64,000 nucleotides of DNA from Halichondria panicea (GCF_963675165.1 NC_087378.1:7240073-7304072), one strand, 5' to 3'; counted from the first letter of the stretch, positions 11,792-25,169 are shown. Program-made: numbers and translations. Notes: generated by a model from the sequence alone, not told the origin.

Positions 11792-13268
11792 TCAGTTCAT
11801 CTTATCGGGATCGCGATATCCACCATCATTGTCGTTGGTGGAATAGAATTCCTCCAACTGCCACTGCAGAGTCTCAAAAGTCGGTCTAGCCACGGGATCC
11901 TCTTTCCAGCATTCCAGCATGTAATCGTGAAGTCGTTTGTGACATTTTGGAGGTGCGCCCATACGATATCCTGTTTGTATCTTTTCAAGCACTTCAGCGT
12001 TTGTCATGCCAGGGTAGGGGAATCGGCCATAGGTGACTACTTCATAGATAAGCACTCCATATGACCAGACGTCGGATTTGATAGTGAACCGGTTATAGAG
12101 AGCAGCTTCAGGGGCGGTCCATTTGATGGGAAACTTTGCACCAGTGTGGGCCTCGTATATGTCTTCATCAATGACTCGAGCGAGACCAAAATCGGCTACT
12201 TTGCAGATGAGATTGTCGGCGACCAAGATATTTCTAGCAGCAAGATCTCTGTGGATGTAGTTAGCCTGCTCCAAATAGGCCATTCCGGACGCAACTTGAG
12301 CCAACATATCGATCAACTGTTTTTCTTGAAGGGCTCGTCCATCTCCACGGAGATAATCGAGCAAACTACCAAATTTCATCAGTTCAGTCACAATGTAGAT
12401 AGGCTCTTCTTTCGTACACACAGCGTACAGTTGGATCAGCTTTGGATGTCGGAGTTTCTTCATGAGAGCAGCTTCTTGGAGGAACTCGATAGCAGACATA
12501 GTACCAGGCTTGAGTGTTTTCACGGCCACTTTAGTTGTCCCGTTCCACAGACCCTCCCAGACCTCTCCAAATTGACCGGCTCCGAGCTTTCTGAGTAGTT
12601 TAATCTGATGTCGTTCAATCTCCCACTCCTCGTTAGCTTGTTTCGACAGGCCAGCAGTGATGGGTTTTTCAGAAACAGAGCAAGGATGCATGAGAGTGCA
12701 ACACAAGCCGTCAGATTGTATCTTGTAGTACTCGACCAGATCTTGAATTGTATTGAACGTAGCTCGTCTCGTCACGAAAAACCCACCATTGTCAAATCTT
12801 CGTATGCGGTAGTGTCGAGTTCGTACTTGGTCACGAATCGAGAGAGAGAAATCGCCGGGAGTAGTTTCACTGTCTCTAACAAGGAAAGAGCCCATCAAGT
12901 TGAACGGCATCATGAGTTGCTTCTCTGCATCCACCCGCTTGAGTTTCCCAAAGAACCACCTGCAAGGAGAAAGAGAAAGAGTGTATGCTATCAGCGTTGT
13001 TGCTGATGCAGTAGACTATTAGTTGGTTTACTGGCGCAGCACACTAATCTGAGGAATTACTCATCTAATCAGCCCACGAAACTTCCCAGAGAGCATACTG
13101 AAAATGACTAATCGATCTAAAGTTTCCGAATAACTATTTCCTTTTTGCCTACTAAAATAGCAGTAACCACGTGACAACAACATACACATACGTACATAAT
13201 CATAAAACAAGAAAAGTACCAGTATTCAAAGAAATGAATCACAGCAAACAGAAAGTACCTGTACATGT

Positions 13269-13300
<32 letters not shown>

Positions 13301-14324
13301 ACGCACAATTAGCAAGCTTGTTGTTTTAACTGTTTACTTTTACTGAAAGGCTTGTTTAAGAACTACAACTGCTCTTAGGCACACAGAGAGCAATACTTGA
13401 TCTTATGTAAACACTAGTATGTTACAATGAAGGTACAGATGGTTATAAAGGTCACCAGAACAATGGAGGGGCTTTTTCTAGGATACTGCTAAGGCTGCAC
13501 ACAAACCAAATGACCGAGAACACTGACTAAAGCTTCAAATACTTGGAAGTCTTCAGGGCACTCACACTATATTTATTTATATTGCAACACTAAAAGCTTT
13601 CAGAACACACAGAATACAATAGCGTAGAGGAAATCACTATTAAAATTTAGGAACCTTTACACTACATTCCTAATGGCTTTCGGAAAGATTACAACCCCTG
13701 AGGTACCTTATAGCCAAAGCGATGTAAAATGTTAGGCTAGACAACACACCAATAATAACCCCACAAGCCTGTACACGGTCGGTAATCCACCCCCAGTAAG
13801 CTAAAATTCAACCGAAAAGTGGGCTATTGAAGTTTAGAAAATTATTATCAGATAGACATAGGCGTACACACAATATTTGCTACTGAACAGAAACCCACAT
13901 CATAATTATAAATAAACTACCAATCTGATACAGGTACGTATAGTATCACTCACTCTTCAGCATCCAGACTCTTCCACTCTGCCACATAGTTGCTAGGTAT
14001 GTATCCCTCTTTTCCAGTGTCCTTGGACTGAGCAAACCACCAGTCTCCCTCATCAGTGCTGATTATGTACATCAGGTCTCCCTTCTTGAAGCTCAGGTCG
14101 TCATCAGTACGAGACTCATAGTCATACTTTCCCACATAGATAGTCCGTCCTGAATTGTCCACGCCGCCGCCAAGGGTGGGCTTGGTAGGCACGGGTGGAG
14201 GCATTGCAGGGTGATCTTGAGGTCTACCATCAGGTACTTGGTGGCCCGTGTACGAATTAGTTACTTTTTGCTCTGTGGCCGGTGGTTCATCTTTGGTGGG
14301 GGTGCCAGCACAACTGTTGCCCAT
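11792..14324 (-). CDS. Src-family non-receptor tyrosine kinase B
   Basis: Two coding exons: 13954-14324 (unique region plus SH3) and 11792-12959 (SH2 plus kinase), 512 aa. MGNSCAG supplies Gly2 for N-myristoylation and Cys5 as a possible palmitoylation site. SH3 spans about residues 61-118 ([28 protein letters not shown]). The junction reads through DAEEWFFGK, as in vertebrate Src. The kinase exon has [28 protein letters not shown], activation-loop Tyr ([13 protein letters not shown]) and tail Tyr ([10 protein letters not shown]). The linker, SH2 and kinase are uninterrupted by introns, unlike vertebrate SRC. It likely acts at the inner plasma membrane in adhesion or receptor signalling. The 994-nt intron contains a short CA microsatellite and nothing else recognised. 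Confidence 0.95.
13272..13301. repeat. (CA)n microsatellite
   Basis: A dinucleotide run in the intron of Src kinase B. Confidence 0.95.
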
Positions 14325-14822
14325 GGCTGGCTTTTGTATCTACCTGTCCGATGATTATAGTCAAGATCTAGTCTAGTTCTACCATCAAGTTACGGTACTA
14401 TAGAAGCAGCAATGGGCGCGGGCGATCTTTGTGTCCTTAGAATATCATGAAACGATCAACTTGATCTTAGAAAGCCAATTTACTTGGGACCCACCCTTCT
14501 GACCGTAAATCTGTCTTGCAAGAGGTGACTTATATGATTCGGTTAATTAGACACCTTTCACGATTGCGAGTACGCATGCGCAAAACAGCACAACACTACA
14601 ACGGTCATGACAAACAATTATTTTTTTCTTCACAATGTAATACAACAAATATTCTGTAACAAGGGAATGCATTATAAAACAACACAACAGTTATAGTTAA
14701 TAGATAAAAACCGATACAACAAACAAATTGTTGCAACTTGTGCGATACATGTACTGTCGTTGCAGATGGTCAAAAATGTTGGAGAATAATGTCTAGTCAA
14801 TTAAAAAAATAGTTATGAATTT
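14325..14822. other. Intergenic region between Src kinases B and C
   Basis: About 500 bp lie between the stop of kinase C and the start codon of kinase B. This is the presumed promoter of gene B. No other feature was seen. Confidence 0.55.
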
Positions 14823-15978
14823 TTAAAGTACATCTGCAGCAGCATGATACTGTCCAGTGTCCAAAACGAAGAAATCTTCTAATCTCCAGAGGAGAGCTTC
14901 AAATGTTGGCCGATCGACTGGATTCTTTTTCCAACAGTCCAACATGACTTGGTAAAGGTTCTCAGGCGTGTTGGGTGGACACGGCATTCGATAGCCTCGC
15001 TCCAGTTGTTGCAACACTTCAGCATTCGACATTCCTGGGTAAGGAATTCGAGCGTACGACACTAATTCTGTTAGCAGTACACCAAACGACCAGACGTCCG
15101 ATTTGATACTGAAACGATTGTAGAGTGCAGCCTCAGGGGCTGTCCATTTGATGGGGAACTTCGCTCCTTCGTGGGCATTATACTCATCATCAGCAATCAG
15201 ACGAGCCAGACCGAAATCAGCCACTTTACAGATGTTGTTTTCCCCCACCAGAATGTTTCGAGCAGCTAGATCACGATGGATGTAATTGTGAAGCTCGAGG
15301 TAAGCCATTCCAGCAGCAATCTGGGCAGCCATGTCGATCAATTGTGGCAGCTTTAGTGACCTTCCTTCACCTTGCAAGAAGTCCAGCAAGCTACCATGTG
15401 ACATGAGCTCTGTGATGATCAAAAGAGGCTCTTCTTGAGTGCACACAGCATAGAGCTGCACCAGTTTCGGATGTCGGAGTTTCTTCATGATGTGAGCTTC
15501 TTGGAGGAATGCGGCAGGCTGCATGGTACCGGCTTTGAGTGTTTTGACAGCTACGGGCGTGGTTCCGTTCCAAAGTCCTTCAAATACCTCTCCAAACTGA
15601 CCAGCACCAAGGCGACGAACCAGAGTGATGGACTCCCTAGGAATCTCCCACATATCCTTTGTCTTGTGGGACAAGTCGATCTGAGGTTTTTCGATTTGTG
15701 GGCAGGGACAACGCAAGTTTACACACAGCCCATCACTGTCCGTTTGGTAGTAGACGACCAGTTCCTTTAAGGTGTTGAACACGGCTCTTCTAGTGATGAA
15801 GAATCCTCCCTCGTCTAAACGTCGGACTCGATAATGTTTGACATTCTCTCCGTCTTGAATTGACAATGAGTAGTCACCAGGTTTGCTTTCACTCTCTCGA
15901 ACAAGGAAGGCACCGCGTTTCTGGCAGGCCCTGAGCAGTTTCTCTGCTTCAGCTCGCTTGATGGGACCAAAGAACCAG

Positions 15979-16069
<91 letters not shown>

Positions 16070-19000
16070 GGGGGGGTTAGTGTCACGTATAAGAGTGTTA
16101 GACAGTAGTACAATTTATTTGTTTGGTCTATGATACAAGCTAGCCAGATGATTTCCATAAACAATACACATTTCCCCTTTTATAGGCACATGTAAATCCT
16201 AACATGGAGACAATTTAAAATGTACAAAAAAACTTAGAGATATATTTGATATTATACTGTACAGATTATGGGTCACTGACAGTTATTTTAGGGACACCTC
16301 TCATGACTTATATGCAGCTGCGTGATGTAAAAAACACACACCTGCCACTTGTGCAGGGTGTCGTACAGGGGAAAGGGGGGATATCCCCCCTAAAATTCAT
16401 GTACTAGTTGTATGACTGAGTGTCTATAGCTGACATACTAACATACTAACATACTAACAGGGTATTGAAATAACAGTTGACCTTTTTTTTTAGCAACCTT
16501 TTCTGGTTAATTTCTTATTCCCCCCTCTACTTCAAAATCCTGTATGACACCCTGTTGTGCATAAATAAAAACTATGTGTATTTGTGTATTTGATGACAGT
16601 ACTAGTGAAGCATTTTTCTGTTGGGAAATATCTGCCAATGGCATGTTTCACAAACTTGACACAAACTGAACACCTAAAAATAGAAGTGTCCATAATTGGG
16701 ATTTACTGCAATTATTGTAATCATTAGACTGCTGTGTAACTACCTAACTACAGAGACATTCACAGCCTAAACCTCAAGTTATAAAGTTTACCAACAAGTA
16801 AATTTCACACACACTGATTGTTGACCAAAATACCACCAACAAAACTAAAAAAAGCCCTGTGCAAGGAGTCGACAATAAGTGGTGTTACTTAATGCATATC
16901 TTATCTAGTAGGAGTAGCTACCTTACAATAACACAGAAATCACTTCACTTTATCAGGGCTCTAAAAATAGCCACAGTTATTATCACGAGTGGGAGTGGGG
17001 ACTGACATAACACATACAGGCTTTGAAACACGTACCCCCCACACACTAGGCACACACTCGTTATGACGCACACTAAAATATGTGTGGAAATTTGATACAG
17101 GAAACACACACTAAGCAAACACATACTAGCAAATGGCGTGACACAACTCATGCATTAAAGTTAATGACTACTAAGCTGTTGTATTGTAACCTCAACATAT
17201 ACCATTGTAAATCTACAGGCAAGTAAGTACGTTCACGTCCCCTCTGATCATAAACTAAATTGCTTATTATAAACAAACAATTCAAGTTGTTTAAAAGTTG
17301 ACCTCTTTTCTTGGAACTCACTTTATATTCACAACAAATATGGGCCTCATTGATTTCCTGGTATATGGTACGTTTCGGTACATTAGAGCAAATTGCAGAG
17401 TACCGTACACTTTCAGTCTTACAATTCAATACCTTTAATTGTTTAGTACATGTTGGCATTAGATGAATGTCCTTGACTGATACAAATACTTGGCAAACGG
17501 TGGGTACTTTTGTAGTCAATGTCGAGGCTATAAGATATGTGTTATATTCAACGTATTCACGTATTGGGTGTCCTCTGTCCATGTAATACACAATTGATAT
17601 TATCCACATAATCTTTCCCTTGTGGTCTAAGTACAATGCAACCACAGCAACCAGTAAACATTCACTCAATTGGCTAGTGCATTGTGCTGCTGCCACACAC
17701 AAGGAAAGGCTGAAGAGGGTGAACTGAGCAATGGCATATATAAAGACGATAGAATCTAGACAGACTGGGGAAATACTAAGTCTAGAGAAGATCGAGTTAT
17801 TACGATTATGAGCATGCAGCTACTAGGGTACTTCACAGTGGGATCAGGTGCTAGGGGTATCCACCGTGGGATCAGGTGCTACGGGTATCCACAGTGGGAT
17901 CAGGTGCTACGGGTATCCGCAGTGGGATCAGGTGCTACGGGTGTCCACAGTGGGATCAGGTGCTACGGGTGTCCACAGTGGGATCAGGTGCTACGGGTGT
18001 CCACAGTGGGATCAGGTGCTACGGGTGTCCACAGTGGGATCAGGTGCTACGGGTATCCACCGTGGGATCAGGTGCTACGGGTATCCGCAGTGGGATCAGG
18101 TGCTACGGGTATCCGCAGTGGGATCAGGTGCTACGGGTGTCCACAGTGGGATCAGGTGCTACGGGTGTCCACAGTGGGATCAGGTGCTACGGGTGTCCAC
18201 AGTGGGATCAGGTGCTACGGGTGTCCACAGTGGGTGGGATCAGGTGCTACGGGTGTCCACAGTGGGATCAGGTGCTACGGGTGTCCACAGTGGGAGGTGA
18301 GGTATAATAGGGAGTCAGCAGATGTGGAATGACAAAGTTGCAAGAGATTAATCGCTCAATTTAACAATCAATTAACAGATTAATGACTAAGCCTACACAG
18401 ACATGTACGAGGACTAATGACTAAGCCTACACAGACATGTACGAGGACTAACAATTATTAATGACTAAATCTACACAGACATGTACGAGGACCAACAGAA
18501 TTAAAATTAAAATTGAACTCCAAAAGCTGAAATTACTATATATCCTTCTGAGACGTTCTATCTACTTCATTTTCTGTTCCTGATAAGCTATGTTGGGAAA
18601 TGCTTACTGCTCATGGAAGCTTGAGGCATCTATTTTAACAACACCAATACACACACACACGCATGTAAGTAGAAATAAAAATTAATGCGAAGCATGTTTG
18701 AAATGTTTTGATACCAGTATGCACAAGTGTATACACAAGATAGGAAGTTCTAGTCCATACAGGAAGATATTTAGCATCCCAGGGGGTGAACTAAGCCTAG
18801 TACACAAGTAGCAACCCAGGGGATTGGAGAGCAGTCAACTAAACCTAGTACAGACATGTACAGGAAGATACTGAGCAACAGAGGAGATGAACTAAGCCTA
18901 GTCCATACAGGAAGATACTTAGTAACACAGGGGATGAACTAGGCCTAGTCCATACAGGAAGATACTTAGCAACCCAGGGGATGGGAGAGCAGTCAACTAA

Positions 19001-20365
19001 GCCTTTGATGATACTACTCTGGGTACACCCTATGCAAACAAATAGGGTCACGATCCATGCACTTGTAACTAGAGCCTCAATAGCATAAATGGCACTCAGG
19101 GAATGTCTCAAAAAAGGAAAGCAAAATAATTTGACTGGTTTCTCTGTCTAATGTTGGCATGCCATTATTACAATCATGTTGTCACATAGAAGCTCTAGCT
19201 GGCCACTTGAGGGACACACACTCACATCTCACAAGCACCTACTTACATGTAGTTATGCTTTTAGGGGGTATAGCCAGTGAGTTAGTTTATATAAACAGGA
19301 GAATTTAAAGACTTGTTTTGTATGTGCAAGAGGTAGCTATAGCAGCTCTCAATACACAAACTCTCTCCTCAATAAACATTAGACCACATAGTCTATTGGA
19401 GCACTCGACTAGCAAAAACACAACAGTAAGCAGATACAGTGGGTATAACCTAGCCTGTTAATAGGTCTTCACAGCTAAACATTATCCAGGGGTATCACTC
19501 CTGGAAATTCAAGTAAACTGTTTATGGAGCGATGCAAAGAGAACGAAAAATGCCAATTGGTCTCGAGTGTAAGCTAATACTCAAACATTGCAAACAGCCT
19601 GTATTTGGAAGTGGTATTAAATTAACACACTATAAGCTACTACAAGATTGATACAAGAGCTAGCTAACAATAATTAGGTGAAAACACACACGCAACCGTG
19701 ATTGCTTTAAGAGTACCCAGCTGACTAGAGTCAACTGTTGGGAGGTCGGCAGGCATACATGTACGATGGGTCACTTAATCGTCAAGGGAAAAACAGGACT
19801 GAGTGGGAGTGATCACAATGTCCAAAACATACAAGAAGATACATTTATAGAAAGCATGCTACACTCACTAGTGTTGGAAGATTACCTAACACAACAATTT
19901 AAAGAATTATTAACCAATACCAAACTGTCAACTTTACGGATAATTTGCATAAACACCAACAGACAAGACTCACTCTTCTGCTTGTATAGTCTTATGCTCA
20001 GCAACGTAGTTGCTAGGAATATATCCTTCTCTCTGCGTCTCTATGCTCCTAGCTTGCCACCAGTCCCCGTCTGTGTTGTTGAGTATCTCGAGTCTCTCTC
20101 CCTTCCTGAAGCTCAGGTCTTCGCTCGTTCTCTGGTCATAGTCGAAGAGGGCGATATAACTTGGGCCTCTGGGTATGTATGATGTGCTGCCATGTTGAGG
20201 CCCATTAAGAGGTGTTGAAGAGTTCATACTGGGATTTTGTGCAGACATACTGTCAGGTCCATAGCCTCCGCCTGGTGCTGCTGGATGGAATCTGGACTTG
20301 TCAATGACCGAAGCTTTGCCTTGAGCTCGGCTACGGTTGTTTTTTCCACCGAGACAGTTCCCCAT
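14823..20365 (-). CDS. Src-family non-receptor tyrosine kinase C
   Basis: Two coding exons: 19974-20365 (unique region plus SH3) and 14823-15978 (SH2 plus kinase), about 515 aa. The N-terminus MGNCLGG has Gly2 for myristoylation and Cys4 for palmitoylation, as in Fyn/Yes-type kinases. SH3 contains [19 protein letters not shown] and [10 protein letters not shown]. The kinase has [25 protein letters not shown], activation-loop Tyr ([13 protein letters not shown]) and a tail Tyr ([13 protein letters not shown]). It is clearly more divergent from A and B than those are from each other. The 3995-nt intron holds a GT microsatellite beginning right at the acceptor, a MITE (16354-16554), an unassigned 184-codon frame (17148-17702) and minisatellites. 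Confidence 0.94.
15980..16067. repeat. (GT)n microsatellite abutting a splice acceptor
   Basis: About 88 bp of GT repeat followed by a G run. On the minus strand the acceptor CACACAG of Src kinase exon C is formed by the end of the CA repeat itself, at 15979-15985. Confidence 0.93.
16354..16554. mobile_element. MITE, CAGGGTGTCATACAG family, copy 1
   Basis: A 201-bp non-coding element with terminal inverted repeats CAGGGTGTCGTACAG / CTGTATGACACCCTG. A perfect 5-bp duplication TTGTG sits at 16349-16353 and 16555-16559. The interior contains the family blocks GGGGATATCCCCCC, AATAACAGTTGACC and CCCCTCTACTTC. Confidence 0.85.
17148..17702 (-). other. Unassigned 184-codon reading frame in a Src intron
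   Basis: A long open frame with no recognised family. Its first in-frame ATG comes about 33 codons in. The upstream part has a hydrophobic run ([11 protein letters not shown]) preceded by a plausible splice acceptor, ACCCTCTTCAG. The C-terminal half is Cys-containing, and an in-frame donor-like GTGAGT follows the residues HICCEYK. It could be one exon of a nested gene, or chance in AT-rich DNA. No function is claimed. Confidence 0.25.
17840..18296. repeat. 28-bp minisatellite, about 16 copies
   Basis: Tandem units of GGGATCAGGTGCTACGGGT plus a 9-bp remainder (T/C variants, e.g. GTCCACAGT versus ATCCGCAGT), with one 4-bp insertion near 18233. Because 28 is not a multiple of three and the unit lacks plus-strand stops, all three plus frames stay open across the array. 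These frames are not taken as genes. Confidence 0.95.
18375..18500. repeat. Short tandem repeat, three copies
   Basis: Three spaced copies of TAATGACTAAGCCTACACAG followed by ACATGTACGAGGAC. Non-coding, in the Src C intron. Confidence 0.85.
18730..19010. repeat. Degenerate tandem repeat
   Basis: About five imperfect units combining GAACTAAGCCTAGTCCATAC and AGGAAGATACTTAGCAACCC with AGGGGATG. Non-coding, in the Src C intron. Confidence 0.75.
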
Positions 20366-20729
20366 GTCGACGTACTGTGTGCAGAGGTCCCCAGGTGATC
20401 AAAATAGCTCAGATACAGCACTTGCAGTGGTGATAGAGAGCTGAAATCCTGCTAACTGTATATTATATCGAGCAGTTTTGATAGCTACTTATTTGCACTT
20501 GCGTCTAGATCAACTAGACTACTGTACTATACTGCCTACAGATCAGATTTCAGAGGTGAGGCACAATTTTGCAAGCTCTCTCCACCCATTATACCAATAT
20601 TCATAGTTTCAAAACATTATACCGTACATTGACTAAAATAAACCAAAATGATTTTTGTGTTACATGAAATTACTCCATAATATAGTAAGATTACTTCTAT
20701 AATACTACAGTCAGGATTAGGGCAACGAA
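20366..20729. other. Upstream region of Src kinase C / TM9SF4 3' flank
   Basis: A 364-bp gap between two minus-strand genes. It should hold the TM9SF4 3' UTR and the Src C promoter. No distinct motif was recognised. Confidence 0.5.
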
Positions 20730-23700
20730 TTAGTCCTGTTTCACAGCGGCATATATACGACAGATGAACAAATATGTGGCATAGAATCCGATAGTTCCAG
20801 TGAGCAGCCAGAATCCAAACACCATGACCAAGCTGTAGCCAAAGTAGAGGAGGGTGGGCACAAACTCAGTGATGTCCAGCTGCACAGAGAAATAAACAAT
20901 ATAATATGTAATATCACATGGGCATGGGAGAGCAATGTCTACACAGTACATACATAAACTAGCAATCAATTAACTGTAGACAATATAAACAAAACTGAGG
21001 AAAATCTCAGGATTCAATAGTAAGAGCATTCTCCCAAATAGTGTGTTTGTGTGTGTCACCTGATTCCATTACTTTAACAGTCATTCTTACAGACTTTGTG
21101 GTCACTTGACTACATCCTAAACACGTGTAGTCTCAAGAGCTAACTGGACCCACCTTTGTGTAGTAGTACAAGACAGAATAGGCAACGACGTAATAACTGG
21201 CTGAGCCAGAGAGCAGGAAAGACCTCCACCACCAGTGGTAGTCCTCTCCACACAGTTGGAAGTACGTCATAACTATAGCCACCTCAGAGCAGGCTATGAT
21301 GAGGATCACAAACACGAGGAACAGAAAGCCAAACAGGTAGTAAAACTGGTTCTCCCAAATGGCCTGTGTGCGGGGTTAAGGTATTATACTATAAGGAATT
21401 TTGAAGATGTTGTATAACCATGGTGTGGGAGTGTCAAACGTTATGCAGAAATACAAAACTTACAGTGAGAATGAAAAACAGCTCCACAAACACTGCCCCA
21501 AATGGAAGAATTCCAGCAATTAGAGAGCTATGAAAGGCGATCAAAGGCAACCGTCACACACACATAGAGGTAATAAATACTTTCATGCATATACATAGAC
21601 AAACTTCAGAGGGTTTACAAAGTGTTAAGGCAAAAGAATTTTATAGATATGCTGCAAGTAATATTATTACTTTATGCTATTATAAGACCAGGTTTGATAA
21701 ACTTACGCGACAACAGGATTCATGTACCACACTTGCTCAGGTATCTGACGAGGAATTTGATTGGTGCGTACAGGGTGCTCATACGGCTGCTTCCGGAACC
21801 CAAAATAAAATCCGCCGAAAATGAGTGGAAAAGAAATCCCAAACCACATACAGAGCAGAGCGAGCATGGTGGTGAATGGTACTGCTCCAGAGGAGTGCTC
21901 CCCCCATATGAAGCAGTTGAGAAAGAATCCAATACAAAACACAACACTTGGGAAGAAGACAGCAGTCTGCAAGAAAGTACGTGTCAGCAATAAAGACTAT
22001 TACCTGGCTAGAGACGCTGAGTGCATGGTAAACACACGTATATATGTATACACACAGGTAGGGTTAGAGTGTGCTTGCTTACAATGCTGGCAGCCTTCTT
22101 CCAGCTATTACCCTTGAAGGTTCTAAACAACCTAGCTGCATGGTATCCACCAGTCACTCTACACACACAGAAAGAGAGGAAGAGCAATTCACATCAACAC
22201 ACAGTTTATCTATAGCCACATGTACACAACTAAGTCGGCATTTTTACTTAGTAGATCTTAATTACAAAAGGTCAAGGGTCAAGGGTATTAATTGTTAGGA
22301 ATTACTCACCCCATGAACATAAATAGGACGATGGCTGCAGTCATGAGGGACCCTCTACTGGCTGGGGAGAGCATGCCAAACATGGCAAACACTGCACAAA
22401 GGGAGAGGAATAACATTGATGAAACCGTGGGAAACAGCTACTATGGGTACAAAAATAATATCTGAGGTACTCATGTAGGCTATAACCAAGTCAGCCTTAC
22501 ATAGTAGACCTATTTTACACGTGATCAGACTACTGCACAGATACTTTGTTGATACACTTTCACACGCCACAACTCACCGATGACAATGAAGACCATACAG
22601 AATATCTGAATGCCTGAGCCGAGACAAGCCACGAGAAGGGTGGGGTAACGAGGAGGTCGGAATACATCTCCATGAACCAGCTTCCAACCGGTCTCCTCAA
22701 TAGAGTCATCCTGTGAGTAAGAGGAGGAGGGTATAAACATGAAGATAGGTCAGAATTAACGGGTAAGTGTGAAGTTGACTCCAACCCGTGTACTGTATAG
22801 CGGGAAATTTTCGTAAGGTGCGACATTTCATGTTTTCCAAGGGCAGAGCAGTTAACGCGAAAATGAAACTGGGATGAACCCCCACGCACCGCTATTTCAC
22901 ATGCAAAGCTCTTGGTGGGTGTGGTTTCCTGGCATTGAACCACAAACATTTATTTTGAGGGGGCTCTTGAGCCAAATAGCGAAAATTTCCCGCTACACGG
23001 TATGCCAATAACATCATTATACAACATAGTTACTGTGTGTGTGTTATTGATGATCTTTACCTACTTGTCCTACGCACAAGTACACACACACACACACTGC
23101 ATACCATTTCCTCGTCTTGGTTGTATTTGGCAATGTCTCTCCTCAGTGTTCTGATGATGATCAAGGCCAGAATTCCTGGAGGGAGAACGGGGGAGTGAAC
23201 CATACGTGCAAACTAACAGCATAAACCACACACAGTAAGTGAATATTCACTATTAAGCTACAGGTAGAACTGTGAACATCATAGTATGCGTACACACTCC
23301 AATATACACAGGCAACAGGAATTTTACCAAACTAGTAATATGTGATTTAAGATGGAAGGCATTTCCAAACCGAACTTGATATTACACGCATAAAGCTACA
23401 GTGTATATGGAGTATGGGATTTGACTCACCAGAGAGAAAGAGGACAATTGCGACAGAGTTGCAGATGGCAAACCAATGGATCTGTACGTCACTCATCTGA
23501 AGGTAGATGTCCCAACGTGATGCCCAGGCAACGTCACTAGCCTGCCACACCACGGTGTACGTGAACATCACACTAGTCTTAGCTGGAGGGGACATAGCAG
23601 GAGAAATATCATACACACTGTTCTCTTAGCTTAATGGTAAAGCAATCAAGATTCTAGAGTCACATACTACAGTTGGGTTAGACACAAACACAGGGATGAT

Positions 23701-25169
23701 ACTGCACAAGACCATCATTGCAAATGTTCAACCTTACAGTTACTACGAGCATTCATCCACTTACTTCCTTTCTGTAGTTGCAGGACACTGGTTTGCTCGC
23801 TATTGAGTTTACAATGCTTCCTATCTTCAGACTTAACGTCGGCCATAGGGACACCCTGGTCGTTGTTAGGGGTAACACTCATCATAGAGTCCATGGAGTA
23901 ACTCTTTGTCTCCACCTCAAACCCCACAACACGATACACAGGTTCCCTGAGGGAGCGGATACACGTGTACATTTCCGTATTACTAGAATACTTTGCTGGT
24001 GAAAAACCTTTGCGAGTGAGCCAAATCAGCACCCTTTGCGATGTAACTATTGCGTTCTGGCAAGGATGGTGTGTATTAATTTACTAGTAATTTAGGTTTT
24101 GCTGCAAATGGATCAACTCTCGCAAAGTGTTTGATGCTCGCAAAACATTCTAGTAATACTGTCATTATGCAGCACATGGTGGCCAAACTGTGTAGTATAG
24201 TATAGTACAGGCTCATAGAGATTGCTATGTACCAAAAGCACTACAGATAATTATGACAACAAGAAAAAGCTTTGGCAAAGGCTGTGTGTATCTGGCCTGC
24301 ATTCGTGCTATTTCAGGTACTATTGTACTATTCGGTTAACTTACGCATCGGCCCCCTTGAGATCGTGGTACTTGATGACAATCGTGAGGTGGTTGTTGAG
24401 AATGTACTTGTCGTTACTAATAAAGCCAAGCTTGTAGCCATCTTCATATTGTAACTCGTTTGTCTTGAGGTTCTTAAACACTGAGGCAGCTGGAAGATTG
24501 TCTGCTATCCTGCAAACAAAAAGAAAGAATAAATTCACAGACAGACATTTTTAGAGTGGGGAAAAAATATTCACAACATTTTTTTAGGTGCCACTTTATA
24601 TATAGTTTCTCACATATGTACAGTGTAGTCCTCGTCAATTTTCTCAATAAACATATCCGTCTGCTCTGAAGTGAGATCGACAGTACACAATACTTTGCAG
24701 TCCACTGATTCACGGATACGCAGCTGTGTACGTATATGTATGAAGTCGTAAATGTAATGTACACGTGTATCCCTGACAACACAGCTATGAGTTAGAAAAG
24801 ATCGAAACTTGATATTTACATTCCAATTTATTCGTTTGGCTGCCAAATACTTACGTGACATTGTATGATAGGCTCTTAAAATACTCCCTCACTTATAAAA
24901 TGAATCACATCGTTAAAGCCAGTACGCTTAACTAGGATTGGCACAACTTTTGTTTCGATACTTTTTGGTGCTTTCTAGAAATATTATCTGTGATAGTACA
25001 ACTCTCACCATATATGGAGTGTTCACAATCCTGTCCCCTCTTAGAACCTCACCTGAATGGGTACGAATAGTCAATGAATAATGGTAGACTATACTAAAGG
25101 AAAGGCGTTTCCAAACAAATCGCAATACAAAGCAGTGATTTGGGGACTATCAATAGTTATACCCGGTAC

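Noticed and set aside
12146..13006. Plus-strand open frames opposite the Src kinase exons (also near 1010-1656, 15435-15770 and 19766-20182)
   Set aside because: They are antisense to strongly supported exons; their openness follows from codon bias of the real genes and they show no domain.
17840..18296. CRISPR array
   Set aside because: Units are contiguous with no unique spacers, and the genome is eukaryotic.
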